From: Guillardia theta CCMP2712
Taxonomy: Eukaryota > Cryptophyceae > Pyrenomonadales > Geminigeraceae
DNA length: 64,000 bases
Assembly (NCBI RefSeq): GCF_000315625.1
Contig: NW_005434658.1
Coordinates: 893,504 to 957,503, forward strand
Direction of reading: 5' to 3'
The notes beneath the pieces are model-generated. The model had not been told where the DNA came from. It worked only from the letters and a program-made list of their open reading frames with translations, and searched no databases. Positions 1 through 10,563 of the stretch are shown here, one piece after another. Within the stretch, counting starts at the first letter, position 1; each line of letters opens with the position of its first letter. Position numbers and translations under genes: made by a program.

Positions 1-118
1 TCCCCCCCACGTCCCCCCACGTCCCTCCCCTCCCCTCCCCTCCCTCCCCTCCCCTCCCCTCCCCTCCCCTCCCCTCCCCTCCCCTCCCCTCCCCTCCCCT
101 CCCCTCCCCTCCCCTTTC
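1..118. repeat. (CCCCT)n low-complexity tract
   Basis: The window opens with an almost pure five-base C/T tandem repeat. It lies just downstream, on the minus strand, of a splice donor of the Sac/5-phosphatase gene, so it is probably intronic. Pyrimidine-rich tracts of this kind recur in the host introns here. Confidence 0.85.
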
Positions 119-125
119 GTCTCAC

Positions 126-2683
126 CTGGTCATGCAGGAAGGTCTCACAAGGCGCGAGCGGTCTGCTGCCCTCGTGAGCATTTAGGACGCGCTGTGGATA
201 GCGCAGGGTGAAGCCCTCGAGGTGCGGGAAGGAGACGTCGCCGACGATGCTCTGATAGTCTCCGTTCCTCTGCGTCACGTTCTTCATGTGAGCCGCCATG
301 TGCGCGCACATGATGCAGCAGGATGTATAGCCCAGGCAGAGCCGGACGGCAACCCCACCCTTGTTGCCAGCCATGCCGCGAAGACCGGTCCTGCATGCTT
401 CCACGCTGACGTTGGAAATGAGGGACTTGATGCTCGGGGAAGCGAAGACGAGGAGGACGACGCCGACGAGCTGCCGGGAGGCAATGAGAGAGAGCTCCTT
501 CTTGGAGCCGAAAATTTCTAAAAAATGTTCAGTAAGGAAGGAAGAGGAGGAGGAGGATCAGAGGAGGACGGGGATCAGAGGAGGAGAGGGAGGAGGAGGA
601 GGATAAAAACGGAACAAAGACAATACAAGGAGTGAGAGAGAAAGGAAGGAGGAAGGAAGAGATCAGAAACACAGAGGAACAAGAGAAGAGCAAGGGAGAA
701 GCTCGCGGAGGAGGGAGGGGGGCTGCACGCACCAGCGATCGCAGCTTCAACCTCCTGCGTCCATCTGCTCATCACGGAGCTCTTGCCCGCATCCTCGTCC
801 GAAAGGTCAGCAAGGATCCCTTGTCCTGTGTCCTTGAGAACTGACATGGCGCCCAACTCCACCGCCTCCTGCAGCCCCAGCACGTAGAGGTCCGGGCCCT
901 CCGTCCCCCACTCCTTCACAGCTGGGAGCAGCCAGCCCATGATCTCGTCCTTGCTCATAACCTTTCCGTTGACGTTCCACGAGCCGACGAACACACTCAC
1001 CCTCCTGCCCTCCCACAGATCCTCCTCGCTTCCTGCCAGCAGCCCGTGCCTCCTCCAAGCCAGCTGCGCCTCCTCCCCCGTCACGCGCAGGGAGGAGAGC
1101 AGCTGCAGCGCGACGTCTGCTCCTCCGCTCGAGGAGGAAGCAAAACCGCCGATGGCGCTCGCAGTGTTGACGAACTTGGAGTAGAAGGAGGAGGCGACGC
1201 CTCCGGTGATGCCGGAGAACCGGGAGGAGATTCCAGAGTTAGAGCTCGGGGGGTCGCTGCCCGTCGACTGCCGGAACAGGCTGATGCCGTTGGCCGCCCA
1301 CTGGGTGAGGAGGAGAGAGAGGAGGGGCTGGGGCACTGAGCTCGAGCCAAGGGAAGAAAGGAAAGATTCCATGGCGCGGAGAGCGAGCAGCGTCTGGAAG
1401 TTGTTGACTTCGAGGAGGTCGAAGCCATGCACGCGATGGAAGCTCGTCTGCCTCCTCTCCTCCCCTTGCCGCTCCCTCTCCATCCCCCGCATGCTGAAGT
1501 CATGCGTGAACTTGGAGCCGGTTGCCTTGTCGAGGGGGTCGACCGGCATCGACATGCTCGTGCACTGCACGTGATCCATGCTGCTGCTCTCCTTCCCGGC
1601 GATCTTCACCGCAGCCTCCAGCGACCTCGCCAGCATCGTCTCGTCTGAGGACTTGGACACGGTGGAGGAGCTGATACCCACCAGCACTAGCTGGTCCGAG
1701 TAGATGCTGGCGAGCTTAGCGATGTGGCTGCGGAGGGAGGCGGCGGACTCGTTCTCCGGGGCGGCGGAGATGGAGGAGCTAGAGCTCTTGCCCCACACCA
1801 GAGGACAAGACCCTCTCATGCTCGCATGCCTGAACTCCGTCCTCCTCCCCGCACTGTTGCTCGCCCACAGAATCATCTGCGTCTCCACAAAGTCCGCCGA
1901 GTTCCCTTCCTCGTCGAGCCCCGAGGACGATCGCGGCCAGGACCGTACCCTGCTCCTCCTGGAGATCACAGCAAGAGACAGCTTGCTGGATCGGAGCTGA
2001 GGAGCGAAGTTGTCGTCGTCGGAGGAGACCAGGAGCTCTCCTCCCTGCACGCTGCCGCACATGACCGGAACCATCCACTCCAAGGAGAGGTCGACGGTAG
2101 GAGCTTGTTGCAGGGTGAACATCTCAGCAGGAATGAGCATCTCCTTGTTCCATTCGAACTGCTCCTGCGCGTCCTGACTGGCGGCGAGAGGAGACGGAGC
2201 GAAGACGTCAATGACGCCGGAGCGCGTCAGGTCGATGTCGAAGGAGAAGAAGAACCCTTGCGAGGAGAGGGCCGTTTCCAGCGCCTTCACTTCCTTGAGG
2301 ACGTTCTCCGACCTGGCCTTCCTCTCAGGCGCGAAGTTGAAGCTGAACGGCAGGAACTCGACGCGGGTGATCTCACAGATCGTCTTGTCGTCGAACTTGG
2401 CGACCACAGCAGCGTCGGTCACTACCACCAGGAAGCTCTGTGTCTGACGGTGAAAGACCCCCAGAACAGCCATGACGAGCTTCTCGCAACACCCGGGGGG
2501 ATCAGCAGGCATGGGCTCGTAGAAGAAGGAGGAGGTCTCTTTCTGTATCCTCAGAATTCCCTTGTGGCCTCCAGATCGCGGGAAGCAGTAGAAGTTGTCC
2601 GCGTCGAAGCGAACTGTGAAAGCCATAGGCTTCTCCCGGCTGACCACGTTTTCTGATGGTTGTGGCAGATCCTTTGAGCTCAT
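126..2683 (-). CDS. Sac domain plus inositol-polyphosphate 5-phosphatase (synaptojanin-like), 3'-truncated by window edge
   Basis: Two exons are visible: 733..2683 and 126..517, joined by an intron (donor GTGCGT, acceptor TTTTTAG) in phase 1. A donor GTGAG at 121-125 shows the gene continues beyond the window. Residues about 30-560 align by eye with a Sac phosphoinositide phosphatase fold: AVISRRSRVRSW, then DEEGNSADFVETQ, then RGSCPLVW, and later QWAANGISLFRQ. From about residue 600 an IPPc 5-phosphatase domain begins with SWNVNG and LYVLGLQE. Exon 2 holds GMAGNKGGVAVRL and CAHMAAH, followed by RNGDY, all typical 5-phosphatase motifs. The Sac catalytic loop (normally C-x5-R-T) reads HGFDLLEVNN, so the Cys and Arg are missing and the Sac half is probably inactive. 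Expected role: removal of the 5-phosphate of PI(4,5)P2 in membrane traffic. It lies head-to-tail downstream of another Sac gene. Confidence 0.85.
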
Positions 2684-3248
2684 AGTTGAAGTGTGTGAGA
2701 GGAGGAGAAAGAAGTTGATGGACTACCTCCTACCTCGTCTGATCTCTGCCTCCCTTCCTGTCACTCACACAGACAGTCCAGTGACTCGCTGCCTAGTCAA
2801 TGTTCCACGTGCTTGGCTCTGCGATATCACCCTCTATCCTCTTCTATCTCTCTCTGTGCTCACTCTGCTCTCTTCGTCCTTCTCTTTGTCTTCACTCTCT
2901 TCCTCCCTTCCTCCTCCTCCTCCTCGTCTCTGCCTCCTCTCCTCCTCTCACTGCGTCATCGCTGGCTCACCAGCGACGCCATTCCCCCAAACTGTGTTGT
3001 AACGGTCAAAGTAACCGTCATCATTCTGTTTGAAACTGTCAGCCTTCAGCTGGCCCCACCGGGCCGGGGGGGCCGGCCGCCCGGCCGGACACTGTGACTC
3101 AGTGCTCGGATCGGAGTTGGACAGTCAGCTAGCCGCCGGACAACCGGGCCGGAGATGCCGTTGCCCGGGCCCGAAGTTGCCGGACACTATATAGTGAGAC
3201 AAACTGATTTCTTACAATAACTGTGCTAGATTGAGACCGCCCCTCCGG
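2684..3248. other. Intergenic region between two Sac-family genes
   Basis: This should contain the promoter and 5' leader of the Sac/5-phosphatase gene and the 3' end of the PDZ-Sac gene, both on the minus strand. A pyrimidine-rich stretch covers about 2850-2960. A GC-rich palindromic block at about 3051-3190 is listed separately. I see no convincing coding exon or RNA gene. Confidence 0.5.
3051..3190. repeat. GC-rich palindromic intergenic repeat
   Basis: The block is rich in short inverted GGCCGG, GCCCGG and CCGGCC motifs. Compositionally similar blocks lie at about 22920-23200 and 63400-63620, also intergenic. I see no coding potential and no clear transposon ends. Confidence 0.4.
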
Positions 3249-6200
3249 TCAACCCCAGCTCTGGTCCAGCACCATCCTTTGCGTCGCCACCCGTGGGCGT
3301 GACAGGCTCGGAGTCAGGAGAAGAGAGGATGCCGTGAAAGCCTTCGATGACCTGAAGCTCAAGTCACTGACCTCCTGGAAGGAAGGCCCGGAGGGAGGGA
3401 AGGAGAGGGAGGGAGGGGAGGGGCAGGCGGGGCAGGAAAGGGCCGCCGAGGGTGTTTGACACCTGTTGGCGGTGGAAGTCAGCAAAATTGTTCTGGACGC
3501 AGCGCTTGATCGACAGCACTCCATCCTGTCAGCAAGTAAGAGGGAGCCGGAGAGCAGCCGGAGTAGGATGTCATGCCTGGAAGAGTCCCCCCACTGTTCT
3601 CTTGCCCGTCCTGGTGAGATCGCCTTTGAGGGCTGGGGAGATGGTGAGCAGAAACAAGATGCCGTAAGAGCGACGGGGAGAAGCGATGGGGAGGAGAGGA
3701 GGAGGAAAGGAAAGAGGGGAATCTCAGGGAGGACCAGCAGAAGGGGGGGAAGGGGGGGGAGCTACTGAGAACGAAAGAGGAGAAGCAGAGGAGGGAGAGG
3801 AGAAAGAGAGGAGAGTAGAGTGGGAGGGCACTCTAGGAAGCTGCAAGAGAAGGGAGCTGTACCTGCTGTGCCGGAGTACTGCACTGAGATGAAGTCGCCA
3901 TGGTCGGCCCACAGCGCCTTGAACTGCTGTAATATCAGCCTCCTCCTCCTCCTGCCTCTTCATCCTGCCTGTTTACTCATCTGCTCCGCCCAGGGGAAGG
4001 GAAGTTTCGTCTCTGTCGCCACGGCTGCCAGGCACGCGTCGCTGTCCTGGAGAGCCGTCATGACCAGCCCTATGTCTGCTCTCTCCCTCAACCTCCATGC
4101 TGATCGCCCCGATCGCTGCCAGCTGCTTCATGGCGATGTGGAAGGACAAGACGCTCTGCGAGCTTGTGTGAAGATGCTCCCCCTCTCCTCCTCCTCCTCC
4201 TCGTCCGCCTCTCTCTCATCTTTGTGCCCCTGCCCCTGCCCTTGCCCCTGCCCCTCCTCCTCCTGCCCCCCGCGCTCCCCTCCTGCCCCCTCTCCCACCC
4301 TTCCATTACCCCCTCTTTTCGCTGCTTACCTGCGCGACATTCGTTCGGTCCAGACAGTCCACACAGTTGACTCGCATGACTCCACCTTGCTGCCTGTCCT
4401 CCCGCAAACCTCCATCCCTAACCTTGAGCAAGCAAAACCCGTGGGACTCAAGTTGCGATGAGCATTCGTTGACAAGCAGCGGCAGATTCCTACAGGAAAA
4501 GGAGGAGGAGAAGGAGATAGGAGGAGGAGGTAGGAGGTAGGAGGAGGTAGGAGGAAGGAATACATCAACAACACATTGGCTTGCAACGGGTTCTCAAACA
4601 CCTGAAAGCTAATTTCCCGCAGATGTTATGGAAGTCGAAGGGAATGAAGACTATGTCTCCCTCCAGCTCCTTCTTCGCCTGCCCGACAAGGATCAACAGG
4701 CTCTAGAAGGAGGTTGGGGGGCGGGGGGGAGCACAGAAGGAAGGCGAAGGAGGACAGTGAGAGTCTCAGTCAAGATTCTCAGCACCTCCTGCACCATCCT
4801 CTCGTACGCCAACCCCAACGGCCGCTCGTGAGACGAGTCCTTCTGCTCCACCAGCGAGAGGATCGCGAGCTTGCCGTACTGCCCACTCAGCTCCTGCACG
4901 AAGTGAGGAGGAACAATCTTCCACCCTGCATGCTCAACCATCAGGTGCTTGGACAGAGGGTTCCCATGCTCGCTGTCGTTCCCTAGCTCGGGCTGGAGGG
5001 CAGCAGGGACTCAGTTGGAGGCTAGCTGGGGTCTGATAGACCTTAGGCTTGTGCTTGAGGTTCAGGAAGGCGTCTGCTTCCGTCCAGATGAGGGGGATTG
5101 AGCCTCGGACCTGACGAAAAGACGATGAGAGGAGCAGAAAGGAGATCCCCTCCCTTCCTTCCTCCCCTCCCTCCCTCCCTCCTTTCTCCGTTCCTCCCTC
5201 TCTCCCCTCCCCTCTTTCCCTCTCCCTCACAATCACAAACGAAGAGACGGAAGTCTCCCGGTCGCTCGGCCCTGCCGCGTCCTGTGCGGAATCTGCATGA
5301 AGCAGCTCAACCTCAGCTGGCAGCCAGCTGCTGCACATCTACCCATGGTCGCGCTCGTCCAAGGAGAGATGATCTGTTCGGTCTCGACGCTGTTGGAAAC
5401 GTGCCCGTCTGCGTCTACCCCCCTTGACAAGTACCTGACAACCCCTTCAGCTAACCCCCCACTTCTCCTTCATCCCTGCTCCCCTGCTCCTGCTCACCTG
5501 TAGCCCGATCGCCTCCAGTCTCGTCTACCGATGACGAGAAGACTCGCAGTCTCGTCGCTCGACAGGGGGATGCTGCGGAAGCCGACGAAGCCACTGACAA
5601 CAGGCAGGAGGCAGTCAGTGTGGTGGAGGGCGCTGAATGGCTTGAGGATGTTGTGATTCCAGATGAAGCGATTCTCTCGCTCCTCGTAAGTCCCGTTGTA
5701 CGACTGGTGGAAGTTTGATCTGAACTTCTCTGCCAGCCTTTGCTGGGTTTGCGTCACATCCCAATCATAACTGAAAAACATGTTGAACGTGTCCAGCAGC
5801 TCTTCCAGCTGGAAAATGTCCACGTCATCACACACGCAGGGCTGTGGGGCTCTCAGGAACGACTCACCAGCTTGTACTCGATGGCTCGATTCGAGAGCTC
5901 CAGAGGGTTCGGGTCGGATTTCTTGGCAAGTACTCGTACGCTGCTCGAGCTGACCTTGTAGATCACTCCACAGTGCATGCTCGCCACCATCTGCCTCCCC
6001 GTACACAGGATGAGGTAGCTCGCATGCATCAGGTTTGCGATCCCCAGGATCCCCATGATCTCTGCCTTGGCCTTTCCGCGCACCATGCTCTCCGCCTCCT
6101 CCACCGCAAGGGACGAGATCTCGATAGAGGAGCGGTCTATCAGCACAGCCTCCCGCTTCGCCGCGCCGCTGCTCGGGGTCGGAAGCACGGGAGGCATGAT

Positions 6201-6863
6201 GACGAATTTGTCGGGGAACGTGTAGAGGTACATACAGTAGTCCTTGGGCTTCGGGTCTACCTGCGGGGCCAACTCCTTCTGGATGTTCTTGAGGACGGGC
6301 AGGGCTGCGGACGTGGCCACTTGCTTGACCATGATAGCCCTGTTGGAGATGTTCTCGAAAATGGCGTTGTTCTGCACTGAAGTCTGCAGGTTCTTCATCT
6401 GCTTCATCAACGATCCTTGCAGGGGAGCAACTCCTGCCCATAGCCGGTCTGCCCCCTTTCTGATCCCCTCGCTGAAGCGAGAGCGGCTCCCCTCGGAGTC
6501 TGACGGCTGGAAGTTGATCCATGGAACGAACTGTGCGTCATTGATAGAGAACTCAATTCGAGGGACTTCCACGACCACGACTTCGTCCTCCAAGTTCGCA
6601 TCTTTCTCCTCGTCCTCAGACTCCTTCCTCCTTAAAGTCAGGATCACGGTGCTTCCTGCAGGCCCTTGAAAGTACTTGGCGAGATCGGCTGCCGACTTCC
6701 CTTCCACCTCGATGCCATCGATCGTCAAGAGCTCATCCCCTTGTTTGAGTTCGCCACAGGCATCGGCGCCTGATCCCGGCACGAGGCTTTCGATCCGAAG
6801 AGGCGTCCCACCCTCCTTCTCGTCGAAAACGATCCCCACGCCGACAATCTTCTCTTCAGACAT
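3249..6863 (-). CDS. PDZ-Sac domain phosphoinositide phosphatase
   Basis: Multi-exon gene starting at ATG 6861-6863. The first exon (bottom 5868) encodes a PDZ domain at residues about 10-80 (SLVPGSGA, GDELLTIDG), then the N-terminal Sac region (GILGIANLMHASYLILCTG). Further exons carry FFSYDWDVT, RFIWNHNIL, RGVDADGHVSNSVETEQI, RGSIPLIW and, near 4340-4400, NCVDCLDRTN, an intact C-x5-R-T catalytic motif. Downstream pieces read ALWADHGDFISVQYSGTAG and ALKGDLTRTGKRTV, then DGVLSIKRCVQNNFADF, matching the end of Sac domains. The exon chain between about 3.6 and 4.2 kb is not fully resolved. One junction near 3600 seems to use a GC-AG intron. The stop at 3249 is the best candidate, not proven. 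Expected role: dephosphorylation of phosphoinositides on endomembranes, with the PDZ domain giving partner binding. A PDZ-Sac fusion is not an architecture I recognise from model organisms. Confidence 0.8.
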
Positions 6864-7902
6864 GGAAGATCATGCGGGTGTGATATGAAGGTTCTCAACG
6901 ACCAGGCTTGGCAATCATGGAAGTTAGCAGATGCCCTGCATTAATCCGAATAAAAGCAATTAGTTGTCGTGTCGCCAAAGCTTCACCTAGTCAAAGATGT
7001 CCAAAATGCTGCATTCAATCTTTCAGGATCTCTTGTTCTGCTTCGTCTCTCCCTACGTTTTTGTGGAGCGCTACACCGATTATGATCTTGATATTTTCCT
7101 GCTTCTCTCCATTTCTTGTTTCTTGCTCTACTTCGCCAGGGTATGTATTTGACCACCTCCAGATCTCATTTCTGCGTATCATGCTCAAACTCCATACCTC
7201 ACTCTCGCTCTTACATCCTCTCATGCTCTTAGTCTCTGTATGTCTTTCTCTCTCTCAATCATAATCATTGCTTCATTCCTCCTCCTCCTTCTCCTCCTGC
7301 ACTAACCTACGGTGCTCGCTTTTCCCCAACATATTTCATCGGTGACCAATCCCCCAACACACCCACCCTACCCTACCGGACACCATATGGACCCTGACTC
7401 ATTACCCCTACTCTTTAGCTAATTTTGTGGGGTTATGACACCCACCCCACTTTCTATAGCTTGATATCTGAGGGGGACTTGCTCGACCTGGTGAAGGTCA
7501 TGAAAGGGGTACCCCCACCAACCTTGTCCCTCCAAAAACTGGAGAAATTTAGGGGTACTCAGGGTACTGTGAACCGACCACCATTCACCATGTAGTACCC
7601 CCTGTACTGTACTAGGGTGTTCATGGGAAAAATAGGGGGTATACTGACCCTACCCCCTGACTAGAATTTATCCTAGTGGAATGAACCCCTCCTTTCCTCC
7701 TCATTCCCGTCCTCCCCTCCCCCGACCCCCTTCCCTGCCGCTCCTCCTGCCAGCAGTTGGCTTACTTCACCCCTGCTGCCCTGCTGTTTGACCTCTTACT
7801 TTTCTGTGATCTGGATCCTCCCGATCCGAGGCACCGAGGGCTTGGCCCCCATCTTTTCCAGTTTGCAACAGCCTTGATTGAGTCGACAGGAGTAAGCACA
7901 AG
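6864..7902. other. Intergenic region between PDZ-Sac gene and eL29
   Basis: Divergent promoter region. Around 7370-7720 there are C-rich blocks (repeated TACCCC and ACCCCC). Two short hydrophobic reading frames, 6997..7140 (followed by GTATGT) and about 7756..7889, could be exons of a small unrecognised membrane protein, but nothing ties them together. No RNA gene seen. Confidence 0.4.
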
Positions 7903-8536
7903 ATGGCTCGTATTCAACATGTTTACACTCAATTCTGTACAATCATATCGCTCATTTTCCATGTCTCTGGTCTCTCGCTCAGTACTGGCCCTGTACATGG
8001 CTCCTTGATTAGGAAAATCAATGATGCAAAGCTCGCATTGCGCCCAAGCAGCATCCCCTTATCTTCCAGCCTTGCTCTGCTCATGAAATTGCGTGGTGGT
8101 GCCAAGTCTAAGAACCATACAAATCATAACCAGAACCGTAAGGCTCATCGCAACGGAATCAAACGCGTGAAGACGTGAGGGCCTTTCCTGTTTCTTGTTG
8201 TGATCTGGTCCACAACGGTGTCAACTTTCTTCTGATTTGTTATGCAGGCATAGATTCGAATCGACAAAAGGCCGCAGTCTGAAGCTGTGGAGAAATGACA
8301 AGTACTCACGCAGAGGGTCTATGCGTGTGCATCGCAAGAATATCTTGCCAAAGAAGATAGCAATCAGGGAGGCAAGGCTGGAACAAATCGCTTCCACCGT
8401 CCTGTCACCAGTGAAGAAGATGGGCTCGGAGACGGAGTCCGGGAACTCCAACAAAGACGAAATGGAGACTGAAGCCCAAAACACAGATGAGGCTGTTGGA
8501 GACGATGGAATGCATGACGGAACGGCTGAAGCGTAA
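7903..8536 (+). CDS. RPL29: 60S ribosomal protein eL29 with long C-terminal extension
   Basis: Exons end at 8174 (donor GTGAGG) and resume at 8248 after TATGCAG. The spliced protein contains AKSKNHTNHNQNRKAHRNG followed by HRFESTKG, the diagnostic eL29 sequence of the large ribosomal subunit. eL29 normally starts with M-A-K-S-K. Here the reading frame continues upstream to ATG 7903, giving about 60 extra residues with a hydrophobic N-terminus, or to ATG 8083, giving MKLRGG before AKSKNHT. The real start is therefore uncertain and an unseen intron or leader is possible. After the conserved part there are about 70 extra residues, ending in an acidic tail rich in Glu, Asp and Asn. Identity of the core is firm; the ends are not. 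Confidence 0.85.
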
Positions 8537-8769
8537 GATGAAATAATGGACTAACAATCTCGTGACATCAGGTAAGTTTATTTTGATGGCAGCATCTATG
8601 TTGTTGGTCAAGCTGAGCTGCAGTGTCGCATACACAAAGTATAGTTCTGTTATTTCACTCTTTGAGCCAAAAAAAATGCAACAAAACATCACGATCCATA
8701 ATTCCTTCATCCGACTTCTATTCATCCCCAGATCACCACCTTCTTTCGTTTCAATCAAGATTAATGTAT

Positions 8770-9504
8770 TTAGGAGCTTTCGATCAATCTGTCGATTTCG
8801 TGCACTCGATTGAGAATCTAAGGAAGGAGTTGTCAGACGCCGGAGATAGACTAATCACAAATCATTATGAATACCTGCACTTTGCTAGTCTCCATAACTT
8901 CGCCGGCAAGAAAATATTCGTCAAGAATCACGAAGACCTGTCATGAATGTTCGCGAAATTCAAATTACACACAAAGTGAAACCTTGTGAAAGTTGAACAC
9001 AAGGTCAAGCTCACACACGTTTCCGAAGTATTGATCCAGAATCTATAATCTAGGTCAGAAATCCCCAGCACTGAATGCTTCCAACAATATCATATTACTT
9101 CAACAAACAAGTGGATTGCCTCCAAGCAAGCAAGTTCATTGTCATTTACATCCACACAGAGCGTGAAAAATAGTCCCGCATATCTCCTGTAAACTGCGTC
9201 AAAGAAAACCTTATACAAACTCAGAGGATAGCAGGAAAGCATTTCTAAATGAGGGATTTGACTTAACCTGTAAACTAACTTGTGAGTTCTCCATTCTACA
9301 AAGTTTGTGAACTTTGATTCACGTTGGGTAACGACTTTATGGCACTCCAGCTGAGTAAGAGAACACATTCAAATCAGCGTCGCTGGCCATGCTCAAAGGG
9401 TCTCCCTTCACCTGGATCGACTGCTTCTCGGTATCGTCGTAGGGAACGTACCACTTGGAGAGACGAGTCTTCCCCTGTCTGTTCTGTAGGAGGAGGAAGC
9501 GGAT
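8770..9504 (-). CDS. AP2S1: AP-2 adaptor complex sigma subunit
   Basis: Six coding exons can be placed exactly: 9412..9504, 9268..9350, 9099..9186, 8983..9042, 8875..8937 and 8770..8817, all with GT-AG introns of 45-81 nt and consistent phase. The spliced product reads [71 protein letters not shown] and [17 protein letters not shown], the highly conserved small clathrin-adaptor chain of the plasma-membrane AP-2 complex. The acceptor GCTGTAG immediately before the Ile codon implies that the initiator Met lies in an upstream exon I could not locate (above 9504). Length is about 140 residues, as usual for the family. It works with the alpha, beta and mu chains in clathrin endocytosis and binds dileucine signals. 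Confidence 0.93.
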
Positions 9505-10563
9505 CTACAGCCATGGTCTCAGCTGCTCTGCTGCCGTTCGCTCTCGCCTCCAACTCACCATTGGGCGCCTTCCTTGAGGAATATTGCGTGGTGGGAGGGG
9601 TTGGGGTGAATGGTTCAAAAGTACCGGTGGGTAGGTCTGTGGGAAATTTATCCATGGTGGGTACAGAAACATTGAAGTCTGCTGATGGTGGGGTTATATA
9701 AATTGACCGGCAAGGACTAGGAAAATGGAAGGTAAAAAGTAGGGTACTAAAACCACAGGGGGTGAAGTTGTTGGGTACTACCTGTCTAAGACTACCGGTA
9801 AAAGAAATGAAGTCTAAAGAATCAGTGGGGTGGGTAGTGGCAGGTGGGTGGGGGTTATTGGAGGAGATATAGGGGCTCATAACCTGATGAAACGGCATTT
9901 CCCGGGCCGACCGGTGCCGGGCCATGGGCAGGACTGAGAATGTGGTAGAGTTGTGTCCCTTGTACTCGTAGGGGAATCGATGGGGTACATGAACGGTAAA
10001 AACAGGGGGTGGTTGTTCTCGAGAGCGCACCAGGGGTGCTGGAGATAGGAAAATACACGGTGGTAAAAGGGAGGGTGGTACCCCTGGTGTGGTGGCATGC
10101 AAGGGGAAGGATGGGGTAGGGGGTACGTCCTATTTAGTTCTAAGGCGGCCATGGCGCTTTTAAGGGAGGAGGAGGAGGGGGAAGGAGGCAGAGAGCGAAG
10201 ACGCGTGGGGGAGGAGAGACAGGAAAGAGGCAGGAAAAGATGATAGATATGAGGCAGAGGACGATGGGGGGAGACTGAGGGGGATAGAGGAGGGAGGAGG
10301 AGCAAGGTACAACAGGATGAAACTTGGATGGCAGATTGGGGTGTTTCGTGATAGGCGCAAGACACGTATCAACCTTAAGAACACATGAAGCAGCTCCGAT
10401 AATCTGGCAGAGTGAGGCAGAGTGGGAGAAGCAGCGAAGGAGAGAGGAAGAGGAAACAGGGTGTGTAGCCTGGATCAGGACAGGAATTGTAACGTTGCAA
10501 CCAGCAGCAAAGCCTCCATCTCTATCTCCTCCCCCTCACTCTGATCGACAGGTTCTGCTTATC
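9505..10563. other. Intergenic region with AP2S1 5' end and prenyl synthase promoter
   Basis: Should contain the first (Met) exon and promoter of the AP-2 sigma gene and the promoter of the prenyl synthase. Repeated GGTGGGTA and GGTACC-like motifs give long but implausible open frames. Purine-rich from about 10150 to 10320. No gene or RNA recognised. Confidence 0.4.

Noticed and set aside
1724-2656. 310-codon plus-strand open frame opposite the Sac/5-phosphatase exon
   Set aside because: Antisense shadow of a GC-rich exon whose minus-strand product has clear Sac motifs.
3820-4461. 213-codon plus-strand frame with Pro/Leu/Ser runs
   Set aside because: Driven by C/T-rich intron sequence of the PDZ-Sac gene on the other strand.
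6997-7140. Hydrophobic 48-codon exon candidate followed by GTATGT
   Set aside because: No second exon or family could be tied to it; kept only as a remark in the intergenic entry.
9374-10102. 242-codon minus-strand frame upstream of AP-2 sigma
   Set aside because: Its low-complexity Pro/Thr/Ser sequence runs out of frame through a proven AP-2 sigma exon and has no family features.
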